From Nematostella vectensis (taxonomy: Eukaryota; Cnidaria; Anthozoa; Actiniaria; Edwardsiidae), in the NCBI RefSeq assembly GCF_932526225.1, contig NC_064047.1, positions 14,011,121 through 14,075,120 on the forward strand: a stretch of 64,000 nt of DNA, in the 5' to 3' direction. Positions 43,998 to 53,594 of the stretch are shown here, piece after piece. The translations under genes were made by a program, and so were the position numbers. Position 1 is the stretch's first letter; every line of letters begins with the position of its first letter. The notes below the pieces were generated by a model, which had not been told where the DNA came from, did not search any database, and worked only from the letters and a program-made list of their open reading frames with translations.

Positions 43998-46900
43998 CAG
44001 GGTTCCCACTAATCTGAAAAAGTAAAATTCCCTGACTTTTCCCTGACCATAACCCATTTTTCAATGACCATGCAGCATGTCTTATGAATACTTTTAATGA
44101 ATAATCTATAATTTCAATAACAGCAACAAAGCAATAGTGTCTCAAGATTGTGAGATTTTGACTTAACGTCTTTTCAAAAGGATTTCAGCTTCTTCTGTAG
44201 AAGATCAATATTTTGTTCTTCCTTCTCTATTTCCTTCCTCTTTTCTTTTGATTTTACCCGCAAGGCGTTCGACTTTGCAAGAATGCTAAAGTCTCCCTTC
44301 ATTTCTGCATTAGTAGCAAGGTCATCGGCTTCTTTCAGAAGAGCAGTAGCTGTAGTTTCAAGCTTTTGTTTTTTCTTTTTTGCTTGCTTGATGTCTTCTT
44401 CGACTTTTCTTTTCAAGCTTTCTTTATGGGTTTTTGCCTCAATTGATTTCTTCTCTGCTAAAGATTGTCTGTATCTGTTACTAGCATATTTACAAGATGT
44501 AAGCAGCTCAGTTGTGATAGAATCTTCAATTGGACATTCCAGACTTTTGACACCACTGTGAGCTCTGCGAAATCCAACAAGCGTGTCTTGGTGCATATTG
44601 TTGCTCACGATATCCTTGTTATCAGAGAATCCTCTTTCAACACAGGATTGACCATGGGACAAGATAAGCAGCATCTTTACTGTTTGCCAAAGGTCTGCAT
44701 ACTGTGGTTTCTGGTGAAAGTACTCTGCTAGGAAGACATCAAGTGCTTTGTCTGATGACTGGTAGGACTTGAAGTCCTCCTTACTGTATCTCTCCACATC
44801 AGCAAGGAATGCCTTGTACTGCTGTAGAGCAATATCACAACAATGGGTAGATTTCATTTTATGCGATATCAGTTGCTGAAGGACATTGGAGAATCTGGTT
44901 GTTGCTGCTTCAGGGTTTGATGCCATGTAAATAGGATTTAAAGACACCAGATTCCTAGCCATCTTGTACTTTAGAGGAGATCTGTCCATTACCTTGCTAG
45001 ATAATTGTTTCAGAAATTCAAGGCAATTATTCTGGAATTCCAGGATTTGTAGAGGTGTGGCTTGCTTAGTACTTTCCATCTTATGCACTGACATCTTCGC
45101 AGCAAAACCTACATCTACCTTCCTTGGTGGTAGAAGATTGTCAGACTTGCTAACATCAATGTTAGCAAGCTTAGCACATGTTGTTGCCTCTTGAAGCACA
45201 GACTTCTTAACAAACTTGGAAAGGATTGCTTCAAGTATGGTTTGTACATCTTGTGTAAGAAAGGGGACCATGGGCTGATCGGTTTGGAATTTCTTCAAAA
45301 AAGGCCCAAGAATGCGTGCGATACTAATAAAGAACTCAAGTTTGGCAACAATGAGTGGATCTTGTACAAATGCCTGTAGATTTTTGAAAGATTGGCTTGT
45401 AGGAATTTTGCTCTTTGGTAGCTTTGACACCTCGTCAACATATTTCTTGATATTTGGCCAGATAGCCACTGCTCGTTCTGCCACTGGCAAATCTTCCAGC
45501 CACCTTGTTCCACAAAATCGTAGTGGCCACATGGAACTTCCAGAAATGGCTTCATAATCTTCTCTTTTTGCTGGTGAGTCTGAAAAAGTGTACCAGAGAG
45601 ACCTCAGAAGTTTATCAAGACGCCAGCCTGTGGCTGTAGCTCCATATTTAAAAGCCCCATGTACCACATGTAACCCACAGGCACCAATATTAATGAGCTT
45701 TGGAAGATCTGGATCAGTTTGTTCTCTATCTTCTAATAGGTCTTCAAGAAATTTCCAGTTAACATTAGGACCATCCATCGATACCTGCACAAGGTTTGCA
45801 GGATTCAGCTTTTGTAGACCTAGCTTGAAACTTTGAAGTAAATCTGCAGCTCTTGTGTGACCAAGAAACTGGGAATCAATGTATCTTGATACAACTTTAT
45901 TCTTCTGAACATCCCAAAAGAGCACAATCAAATCCATCTGTTCTTTCTGGATCACTTTATTCAGCGATTCATCAAATGAGATAACATACATTGTTCCTTG
46001 CTCTTGAAGTCTTTTCATTAATTCATCATGAAAAAATGGGGCAATGCCAAAACAAATCAAGTATGAACACTTTGTTGCTCCACATTGGAACTGTTTGGCA
46101 ATTACACTGTCTGGAAACATATTGGAAAATAGCTTGTCAGTGCCTGCACTACTATTACAGGAATAGTGAGACATGAGGACTTTTATAGCCCACAGCACCT
46201 CTGCTTTTAGAGTTTCATCTTTGGTAACATACTTTTTAATTGTGCCTTTAGATGAATCAGATGAACTGGCAACTTGAGAAAGATCGACGGGAGGAGGTGG
46301 TACAGTCATTGTCCTTTCTGCTGCTGAAGAATTTTGTTCGGATTCTTGCTTTTGCACAGTGACAAAAGAGTTCAAAGAAACTTGTTGTGTCGATGGAGCA
46401 ACTCTCCTAAGATGTTTTTTGCCTTTAGCATGACTTATCAGTGCTTGTTTTCCCATATTTCCAAGCTCAAATGTAACAGAGCACATTTTACACCTTGCTT
46501 TAGTTGATTCCTGAGCTTGTGCAACCCAAGGAAATAGTGGGTCTTGAAGCCATAGATTATTAAATACAGTTCGCTTACTCATCTACAAACCAATACAAAA
46601 GTTATAAAAAATAAGTGTTACGACTGTAAATAATTTTGTATAAAGTCATGCTGCAATTAAATGCAATGAGAATGGACAAAAAAAATGTATATCTAACTAA
46701 GTTCAGGCGTGGTTTCCTCTTTTTCAAAATGCAAATCAGGATAAACAAAAATAATTTTTAAAGCTTAAGACTAAGACTGAACAGTTACGAAAAAATTCGC
46801 TGCATACAAAAATATCTTGAATTAAATGTCGTTAGTTTACCGATTTTGTCATTAAATGATCAATAAATTGTTACATTATGCATCCCCCCACTCTATCACT

Positions 46901-47291
46901 GCTAAGGTTATGAAATAATGCCCTTAAAATAGCTAAAATACTTAATTCCAGCCCTACCTCCACGTGCTTTCCAATACTGCAACAAGATGGCCGACATAAT
47001 TCAGACCCAGTCCTCCACTTCATTTTCCTCCACAGGAAAACCACATAGGATAATTCGTTTATACTGATGTATTGCGATTTTTGAAACTTTTAATTAACAG
47101 TGAGGTTGCTTGATTATCGCCAACACAATTCATAATAATGATTTTTGAAAAATAAGAATTATTCCCTGACTTTTCCCTGACTTTTTGAGAATTATCAAAT
47201 TTCCCTGACTTAAATCATAATTCCCTGACAATTCCCTGACCTTGAAAAAAAATCGAATTTCACTGACTTTTCCCTGACTGTGGGAACCCTG
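43998..47291. mobile_element. hAT transposon, full length, 5-bp target duplication
   Basis: Termini CAGGGTTCCCAC at 43998-44009 and its inverse at 47280-47291. The flanking AGCAT (43993-43997 and 47292-47296) is a 5-bp target duplication, confirmed because joining the flanks with one copy gives HIHMLMWLEDAP in the Helitron. Subterminal regions are filled with CCCTGACTTTT-like motifs, about three near the left end and eight near the right. It carries one open transposase. The canonical hAT duplication is 8 bp, so this falls in the 5-bp (hAT5-type) class. Confidence 0.9.
44174..46582 (-). CDS. hAT transposase, open, 802 aa
   Basis: Cuts and pastes the element by a DDE mechanism. The start MSKRTVFNNLWLQDPLFPWV is followed by a BED-like zinc finger (RCKMCSVTFELGNMGKQAL then HAKGKKH). 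Catalytic-region segments are YVISFDESLNKVIQKEQM (first Asp), VSMDGPNVNWKFLEDL (second Asp, the usual hAT DG-x2-N context) and a C-terminal dimerisation segment LWQTVKMLLILSHGQSCVER then GFSDNKDI. A basic coiled-coil tail (ESLKRKVEEDIKQAKKKKQK) ends the protein. There is no stop or frameshift, unlike the Helitron around it, so it is probably the youngest insertion. A long 5' leader (46583-47140) is AT-rich without ORFs. Confidence 0.9.
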   Translation of the reverse strand: MSKRTVFNNLWLQDPLFPWVAQAQESTKARCKMCSVTFELGNMGKQALISHAKGKKHLRRVAPSTQQVSLNSFVTVQKQESEQNSSAAERTMTVPPPPVDLSQVASSSDSSKGTIKKYVTKDETLKAEVLWAIKVLMSHYSCNSSAGTDKLFSNMFPDSVIAKQFQCGATKCSYLICFGIAPFFHDELMKRLQEQGTMYVISFDESLNKVIQKEQMDLIVLFWDVQKNKVVSRYIDSQFLGHTRAADLLQSFKLGLQKLNPANLVQVSMDGPNVNWKFLEDLLEDREQTDPDLPKLINIGACGLHVVHGAFKYGATATGWRLDKLLRSLWYTFSDSPAKREDYEAISGSSMWPLRFCGTRWLEDLPVAERAVAIWPNIKKYVDEVSKLPKSKIPTSQSFKNLQAFVQDPLIVAKLEFFISIARILGPFLKKFQTDQPMVPFLTQDVQTILEAILSKFVKKSVLQEATTCAKLANIDVSKSDNLLPPRKVDVGFAAKMSVHKMESTKQATPLQILEFQNNCLEFLKQLSSKVMDRSPLKYKMARNLVSLNPIYMASNPEAATTRFSNVLQQLISHKMKSTHCCDIALQQYKAFLADVERYSKEDFKSYQSSDKALDVFLAEYFHQKPQYADLWQTVKMLLILSHGQSCVERGFSDNKDIVSNNMHQDTLVGFRRAHSGVKSLECPIEDSITTELLTSCKYASNRYRQSLAEKKSIEAKTHKESLKRKVEEDIKQAKKKKQKLETTATALLKEADDLATNAEMKGDFSILAKSNALRVKSKEKRKEIEKEEQNIDLLQKKLKSF

Positions 47292-49329
47292 AGCATATGT
47301 ATATGAGGAGACCCTCTTTGCTGATATTCTACATGGTAAAACCAGTCAGATATTTTACCTAAAGGTTGAGCAGAACTGAACAGTTAAAAATTGATTAACT
47401 TGATAATCAAAGTGTCTTGCACATGTCACAGGGTCACTCTGAATTAAGCGACACCTGTCATCCCAATTAAAATTGTCTATTTGTTCATCAGTGTATTCCT
47501 TATTGTCTACAAGCTGACCAAGTATTCTAAGTAGGTGCATCCATTGTGTTTCAGCTGATGAGAAACTACAAAATAGTGTAGCAGGACCTAACTGCCTAAT
47601 CATTGCAAACAGATCTTTTTTAGCTTTTTCAAAGTATGGAGGTGAACCTCTCAATGCATTTAAAAATTTGTATCCATCATCATGACGAATCAATCTGTCT
47701 ATTGATCCTTGCTGTTTAAGTTGTCCAGCAGTAATATTTTTGTTGTTTCCCTTACATTTTCTCAGAGCTATATGTGATTTTCCTAAGAGAATTTTCATTT
47801 GCAACTTTTTTGTTTTGTAAAATATATTTTCAATGCACACTGCAGCTCGTCTGTCAGACCGTCTCAACTCTGATTTACATATATCACTATAGTTAATATC
47901 GACTAATCTTTGTTTATTGTCAATTCGTGGTTGTCCAAGAAATATTCCAGGGTATGCTAACTCTTCACAATATTTGTCTCTAAAAACACTTAATGGTCTA
48001 TTCCCTTCACCTGGAGCAATATTTAATATGTTTTGCCTTTCATTATCTTCTAAAAAGTCAGTTGCTGTAAACATAGTATCAGTAACACCAGCAATTGTTT
48101 CTGCTTCATCTTCATGTGATTCATTTTGGTCTAGCCCTTCAGAATCAATATCATTGTCATCAGTTTCATCTATTGTATCTGACTGTACCTTCTCATTAAT
48201 TTCATCATTATCAGCTCTGTTGTATTGATTGATCCAGTCATTATTCAGTACTATACCTTCATCTCTATATAAACTACTATGTGTTATAAGCCAATTTGCT
48301 GCTTGAAGTACTTTATATGGTCTTACATTTAGTGACAGTGCAGAACTCTTATATTTCAGCATCCGCTTTAAATTAACTTTAATTGTAGCAGTTTGATTTT
48401 GCAATCGTGGTAATATATTAACTGTATTAGTTACATCAGCAGGTACATTAACAATATTTCCATGTATCTTAAGCTGTCTCTCCCTAGGTGCCTGCATTAA
48501 TTTTTGAAATGCAATTCTTGGAGCTAATAATCTACATTCTAGTTCATTGAGATCAAAGAAATCTGGTTTATCTGGAAATGCCATACCATTCGCTACAGCA
48601 CATGGTGGGACTTTATTTTTTTGCAAATAATTAGAGCATGTTCTACAAACCCATTCTTTGTTACCAACACTTATCTTATTTGATAGATATTTCACAACAT
48701 CAGGATTTGATTGTCTCAGCTTAGTAGTACTACTCACACTATGTTTATACCATAGTTGATCACAACATATACAAATATACAGAGGGCCTTGGTTTACTAT
48801 TTCATGGAACCGCTTTATTGCAAATTCAATGGATGAGTTAGCTCTATATTTTCTTTGGTATTCATTACGCTTTGATTTCTTTTCCGGTGATGCATTCATT
48901 TCTCTATTTTTTCTTTGGTATTCATTTCTCTTTGATTTTTTTTTCTGGTGATGCATTCATTTCTCTATATTTTCTTAGGTATTCATTACACTTTAATTTC
49001 TTTTCTGGTGATGAATTAATTTCTCTATATTTTCTTAGGTATTCATTACACTTTAATTTCTTTTCTGGTGATGCATTCATTTCTCTATAATTTCTTTGGT
49101 ATTCATTTCTCTTTGATTTTTTTTCTGGTGAAGTATTATTTTGTTTGGATTGCCTGTATTCCTTCATGTATTGCCTAATGTAGGTAGCCCTGTCTTGCTT
49201 TTTTGTTTCATTTGAATTAGAACTTTTGCTTGTACTTGCTTGCTTTCTTTTTTCTGGACGACTCGAAATTGTATTTTCCCTGTCAATATTGTTCGAACTT
49301 TGTTGATGTGAAACAGAACATGTTGATAC
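47292..49329 (-). pseudogene. Helitron N-terminal part: basic repeats, DUF6570-like, HUH Rep
   Basis: Continues in frame from the OTU part: after the Gypsy site it reads STCSVSHQQSSNNIDREN, then MKEYRQSKQN. Five tandem 20-residue repeats follow (ASPEKKSKRNEYQRKYREMN type; 49135-48840) with a one-base insertion in an A-run near 48940. RFHEIVNQGPLYICICCDQL and WVCRTCSNYLQKNKVPPCAV are the Cys-rich region usual in Helitron proteins (DUF6570-like). RQLGPATLFCSFSSAETQWM opens the Helitron-like N domain. A second frameshift near 47385 precedes [13 protein letters not shown], the HUH histidines; the hAT is inserted right after it. Confidence 0.88.
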
Positions 49330-49580
49330 TGTTATAATATTATTTGTTTTGGGCCCCCTGTGGCCCCTTATTTATCTTATGGGCCCCCCCATATATGTAA
49401 TAAAAGGTGTTTACTTCAAAATTCGGTTGTTTTTTGTACAATAAAGCTCTACAAAATCAAATCTACCGAGTGAAAAACTACAACATAAGACAACATAAGA
49501 CAACGAGGAGCCCTATCCTCGGGGGGCCCATAAGATAAATAAGGGGCCACAGGGGGCCCAAAACAAATAATATTATAACA
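49330..49580. repeat. 3' LTR with inverted terminal extension
   Basis: 49396-49580 is the LTR proper. 49330-49390 is the reverse complement of its U3 end (about 49520-49580), joined through ATATA. A 10-bp tandem duplication (ATAAGACAAC) distinguishes it from the 5' LTR. Confidence 0.93.
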
Positions 49581-49636
49581 TCTCCCTTCTCAACAAAGTG
49601 TTAGGTTAAGTGTTCAATAAATGTTCTTAACAATGT

Positions 49637-51462
49637 TCAATAAGTCTTTGTGGTTTTTTTGATAACCCTGCCAGATGCTGTGCTCATCGGTGTCGTCTCG
49701 TGTTGCCTCTCAGAAGACTTTGGTGGTGTAGGCGATGCTGTCACATTATTGCTTAACTGTGTGGGGTTGTTGGTACTTTCTGGTGGTAGTTGAGGAATGG
49801 CTGGTATAACAAAAGGACTTGTGCTCATCGATTGATCATTAGGTGTTGAAATGATTTGTCGTCGATTTCTCCTGAAGACACGCCCACGCTCATCTCCTAA
49901 TAAGTACGATCGGGGCTTTTCTTTTCTTTGCCTTTTCGTTTATCGATTACTAACATCGAAGAGACCCAAGGGGTATGTTCTTCTTCTTTAACAATGATCC
50001 CATCTTCTTCCATCTCTCTCAGCTTCTGTTGAGTTGGGTCTAACATGGATACTGGGATCTTTCTGGGTGCGTGTATAACTGGAGTTACTGCAGAGTCTAC
50101 CTCTAGGTGTACTTTGTTGGGTAACATTCCTGGTTTGTTACTGAAGCAATCAAGGTAATCTTTCAGAACAGGGTCACTTGTGAGGGTTGTGGTACTTTTG
50201 CTTTGTTCTCTGGACAAGTCGATGTTTGATGTTTGTGCTGATGGTGAATCTAGCAATGTGAGATCCATGAACTGTAGGACTTCAAGATCAAGGCAAGCCT
50301 CACAACTTAGTAGTGGGGTGAACTCTCCATCAACTACAAGATATAACAGATCTATCTTTCGATCTTTGTACTGTGTTGGAAGGCGGACACATCCTTAAGG
50401 GTAGATGGGCTTAGTCGCAAGCCAGCCCTTCAAAGGCTGGTGTACACGTTTCAACGGCTTGTTGGTGATGCTCTTGTACAAGTTGTAGGGGATGACAGTA
50501 GCCTCCGCACCCGTGTCTGCTTTCAGTTTGACCTCTTTTCCTGCTATCATGACTTTTATCAGGCTCTTTTTGGGTTGCTGGTTCTGTAACACGCTTCCGA
50601 CTTCAATGGATCCAAAGTATGTGTGGGTTTCGTTGCTGTCACTTGAGTCATACTCCTGTTCCACCACATGCACTTCTGGATCTTTTTTCTGTTTGTTTTT
50701 ACACATCTTTGCAAAATGGCCTGTTTTGCTACAAATCTTGCAATTCCTTTTAAAGGCTGGGCATCGTGTTGGGTGTGCAAATGAATGGCGATATCCACAG
50801 AACTTACAAGACGGCTGTTCTTTCTTAACTTGGACTGGTTGCACAGACACTGTTTTACTTGGGACTACTGTCTGTGGAACAAACTTATACTTCTGCAGCT
50901 CAGTCGCCTCATAAGTTCTGCAGTAATCATGCGCGGTTTGTAGGGTAAGGTCTGGCTTTTTCAACAACTCCCCTCGCAATTCATCGCTGGTTACTCCCCC
51001 CACAATACGGTCTCGTATCAATGAATCTCTAAGTGCTCCAAAGTCACAGTTTAATGAAAGCCGTTTTAGCTCACTAACAAAGTTGTCAATTCGTTCACCC
51101 TCCTTTTGGTTTCTAAGATTGAAGAGCAGTCGCTCATAAATGACATTCTTAGCTCCTCGACAAAGTTCATGGAACTTTCGGCACACATCACCATAAGATT
51201 CATTACTCTCGCCTGCAGTATACACAAAGTGGCTATACTCTTCAATTGCACTCGGTCCAGCACAGTTAAGTAACAAATTAACTTTTAACTTATCTCCCTT
51301 GTCGTCCTTTCCTTTTGCAACCAAGTAAATTTCGAACTGCATTAGGAACTTTCTCCAATTTTCTGATGCATTCGCATCCAACACCAAAGGTCCCGGAGCT
51401 CGATGATACATTTCCCCACTTTCGGCCATCGTTTCCTTGTTTTGTCGACTTTTCTTTAACAA
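49637..51462 (-). pseudogene. Gypsy gag-protease-pol remnant
   Basis: The start is best at the internal MAESGEMYHRAPGPL. The gag part (ENWRKFLMQFEIYLVAKGK, LLFNLRNQKEGERIDNFVSE) leads to a zinc-knuckle region CKFCGYRHSFAH then CKICSKTGHFAKMC. The protease is VKLKADTGAEATVIP (DTGA catalytic). An in-frame TAA at 50395 separates it from the continuing frame (GCVRLPTQYKDRKIDLLYL). The RT start is HAPRKIPVSMLDPTQQKL, HTPWVSSMLVIDKRKGK. Near 49920 the RT jumps to the end of an integrase (RGRVFRRNRRQIIS), so RT core, RNase H and most of the integrase are deleted. A Ser/Pro/Thr-rich tail ends at 49637. Confidence 0.88.
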
Positions 51463-51498
51463 TTAATATTCTCCAGTGGTTAACCACTTCTGACACCA

Positions 51499-51673
51499 TG
51501 TAATAAAAGGTGTTCACTTCAAAATTCGGTTGTTTTTTGTACAATAAAGCTCTACAAAATCAAATCTACCGAGTGAAAAACTACAACATAAGACAACGAG
51601 GAGCCCTATCCTCGGGGGGCCCATAAGATAAATAAGGGGCCACAGGGGGCCCAAAACAAATAATATTATAACA
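51499..51673. repeat. 5' LTR of the Gypsy element
   Basis: 175 bp, TGTAATAAAAGG on the + strand to ATTATAACA. Almost identical to 49396-49580. The adjacent GATAC at 51674 is the right target copy. Confidence 0.95.
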
Positions 51674-53163
51674 GATACGTAGTGCACTTGACCAATATGT
51701 CCTATGTATATTGTTCTAATATTATTTATTATTGTATTTGCTGGCTCAACTAATGTGACTTCCCTAATATTTGAATCTGATTCTATAATATGAATCTTTA
51801 AACTCATTGCATCAGCAACAGCCTGTATTATAATATGATTGGCCCATGTTCCTTGTAGAGACATATTAGTTAAATACTGTGACCAAGATGAATCTATGAT
51901 ACTTTCAATAAATCGTTCAGGATTGTCCTTTAAATATCTCACTCCTAAAGCTCTAATTTCTGCATGTTTATTTGAATTACCATATAGCTGATGTGATACT
52001 GATTTGAAAAAGCAATCACCTCCTCCACCAACATCTAGTGGTGTTAAACCATGTCGAAGCATTCGGTATCTTAACGTAAAGTCACCATTACTATATAAAC
52101 ATATATCTTCAATATTATTATTATCAGTTACAGGACCAGGATTCAATTCAATGTCCCCAGACAATAAAAGAGTTTGTTTACATCCATTATACCTCACTGA
52201 TGTTTTACAAGTTGCTCTAAAAAAGGAGCTATAGAAACTATTAAGTCTGTTAATGTATTTCAATTTCCAATAGTTATAGTTTGTAGCAATTCTGTAAAAA
52301 ACAGATGAAACAGGTGTGCCCTTAATAATCATCTTTTTGTGTCTTTTTCTTAACTTTCTATATCTGAGCAATCTCATAACTTTTTTTAGGGATATTCTAG
52401 ATGGTTCTCTATCTCTACATTTGTGATTTAGTTGCTTTGAACATATTCGAGAATGTCTATGATTTTCTATACACTTGGAGATCTTGATAGATGGACAAGA
52501 TGCATGTTTATTATTATCATGTTTGTTTTCAATACTAGGCATAGTTTTCTCAAATGCATTTGTTATACTGTTATTACTAGTTTTTGAGGTGAATTCGTCA
52601 ACAAGATTACTTCGATCATTATATACAGTGCTAAAAATGTGATTTGTTTGCCCTGTTTTATCCGACAAATACAGCAACATGTACACAGGTATCCCAAAAA
52701 TACTTTTGTTCACAAATTGGTTTCCACAATATTTGCCATTATAGTGCCTTTCAGTCACATTGCTGTGATTATTAGTTTCCCGAAGGAAATTTTCAGTGTG
52801 CCGAAGCACAGTTAAGATCACATTGCTGTGATTACTAGTTCCCCGAAGGGAATATTCAGTGTGCCGAAGCACATTTTGAGCCCCATTTCTGGGTTTGTTT
52901 GCTTCCCGAAGGAATTCTATGCTCTCCCGAAGGAGATTTTGAGCCCCATTTCTGGGTTTATTGGTTCCCCGAAGGGAATTGAAGGACACCATACGGCCAT
53001 AAGGACTGGTCTTGTGTAATAAGGCAAGCGATGCAATCGAGCTTTTGTTGGCAAACAAACCACATAAAGCACCCCAAAATCTGAAATATTCTTTAGAAAT
53101 ACCAACATGACAAATGCATAAAAGGTTGTGCCTAGTACTAAACACAAAAGGGATAGAATACAT
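51674..53163 (-). CDS. Helitron N-terminal part: repeats, 2A-like motif, OTU domain
   Basis: Start ATG at 53163. Residues about 60-135 are imperfect 23-24 residue repeats (LRGTNKPRNGAQNLLRESIE, LREANKPRNGAQNVLRHTEY and more), encoded by 72-bp DNA repeats at 52760-52985. A basic segment (KKVMRLLRYRKLRKRHKKMI) precedes LLLSGDIELNPGP (GDIELNPGP at 52158-52132), which matches the 2A ribosome-skipping consensus D-x-E-x-N-P-G-P. Next is an OTU cysteine-protease domain: VGGGGDCFFKSVSHQLYG (Cys), SLQGTWANHIIIQAVADAM, and IGHIGQVHYVS (His). OTU domains are known in animal Helitron proteins. In frame it continues into the part at 49329. In the extant sequence the reading runs on into the Gypsy LTR and stops at 51514. 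Confidence 0.85.
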
Positions 53164-53176
53164 TGTAAAAGAAGTA

Positions 53177-53383
53177 TTAAATCAACTCACCTTCACAAGA
53201 GCTCGTGAAATCAAACGAGAAGTGCGAAGAGAAAGCACATGTTTGACTCCAATCATTTTTTGCTCGTGGACTATAATTCAAAACAACGTCGTAATCCGAA
53301 ATCAATCCGATCCCTCTTCGCCAGCGACATCTACGACGACGATCACGTGTTCGATGAATGACCGCTAGGAACGCCTGCTTCAA
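53177..53383 (-). other. possible 5' exon of the Helitron transcript
   Basis: A 68-codon ORF (MKQAFLAVIHRTRDRRRRCR) ends in SSCEG over a donor-like AAGGTGAGT (minus strand, near 53190), upstream of the start at 53163. It has no recognised domain. It may be an untranslated or leader exon. Low confidence. Confidence 0.25.
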
Positions 53384-53437
53384 GTGAAATTCTATTGTTT
53401 ACAACTCTTTCTTTCACTCACTCAAACCGATGGCATA

Positions 53438-53469
53438 GTGACGAGAGGCCCCATAAGGCCTTTCGTCAC
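53438..53469. promoter_or_regulatory. 32-nt hairpin near the Helitron 5' end
   Basis: GTGACGAGAGGCC-CCATAA-GGCCTTTCGTCAC folds into a 13-bp stem with one G/T-type mismatch and a 6-nt loop. It is the first strong structure upstream of the Helitron coding sequence and may be a terminal structure of the element. Confidence 0.45.
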
Positions 53470-53594
53470 AAAAATGACCTGGAGTCAAATCAGGCAATGT
53501 GAAATTAATTTTGTTGATAAGCTTGGTCTTATTTCATAGTAAGGAAGTCAATAAGTATTATACTGAAGAAGTCTTATTTCATTCTGACTGTCCA

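Larger units (their letters stand above)
49330..51673 (-). mobile_element. Gypsy LTR retrotransposon, internally deleted
   Basis: Flanked by GATAC (49325-49329 and 51674-51678), a 5-bp target duplication. The 5' LTR (minus strand) is 51673-51499 (175 bp, TGTTATAATATT ... TTTATTACA). The next bases, TGGTGTCAGAAGTGG, are a primer-binding site complementary to a tRNA 3' end (probably Leu). A purine tract GAGAAGGGAGA precedes the 3' LTR. That LTR is 49580-49396 (185 bp, one extra 10-bp duplication and one substitution) and is followed by an inverted copy of its own start (49390-49330), so both element ends read TGTTATAATATT. LTR near-identity implies a recent insertion. Confidence 0.9.
34865..53469 (-). 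mobile_element. Helitron (Helentron type) with three nested insertions
   Basis: Minus-strand composite. Coding parts in order are OTU/2A N-terminal part (53163-51674), basic repeats and Rep N-terminal part (49329-47292), Rep end, helicase and EEP endonuclease (43997-40347), and a separate RPA-like gene (40127-34865). Insertions are Gypsy 49330-51673, hAT 43998-47291 and a TTAA element 35491-39475. Removing each insertion with one target copy rejoins the flanking codons in frame. An endonuclease domain after the helicase defines Helentrons/Helitron2. Exact ends were not found; a 32-nt hairpin at 53438-53469 may mark the 5' end. At least two further frameshifts (near 48940 and 47385) make it inactive. 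Confidence 0.85.

Noticed and set aside
44010-44057. N-terminal MGYGQGKVREFYFF as the start of the helicase protein
   Set aside because: It lies in the hAT terminus; the Helitron reading begins at 43997 and continues from the Rep part at 47292.
49391-49395. ATATA as the left target duplication of the Gypsy element
   Set aside because: It does not match the right flank; GATAC outside the inverted extension does, on both sides.
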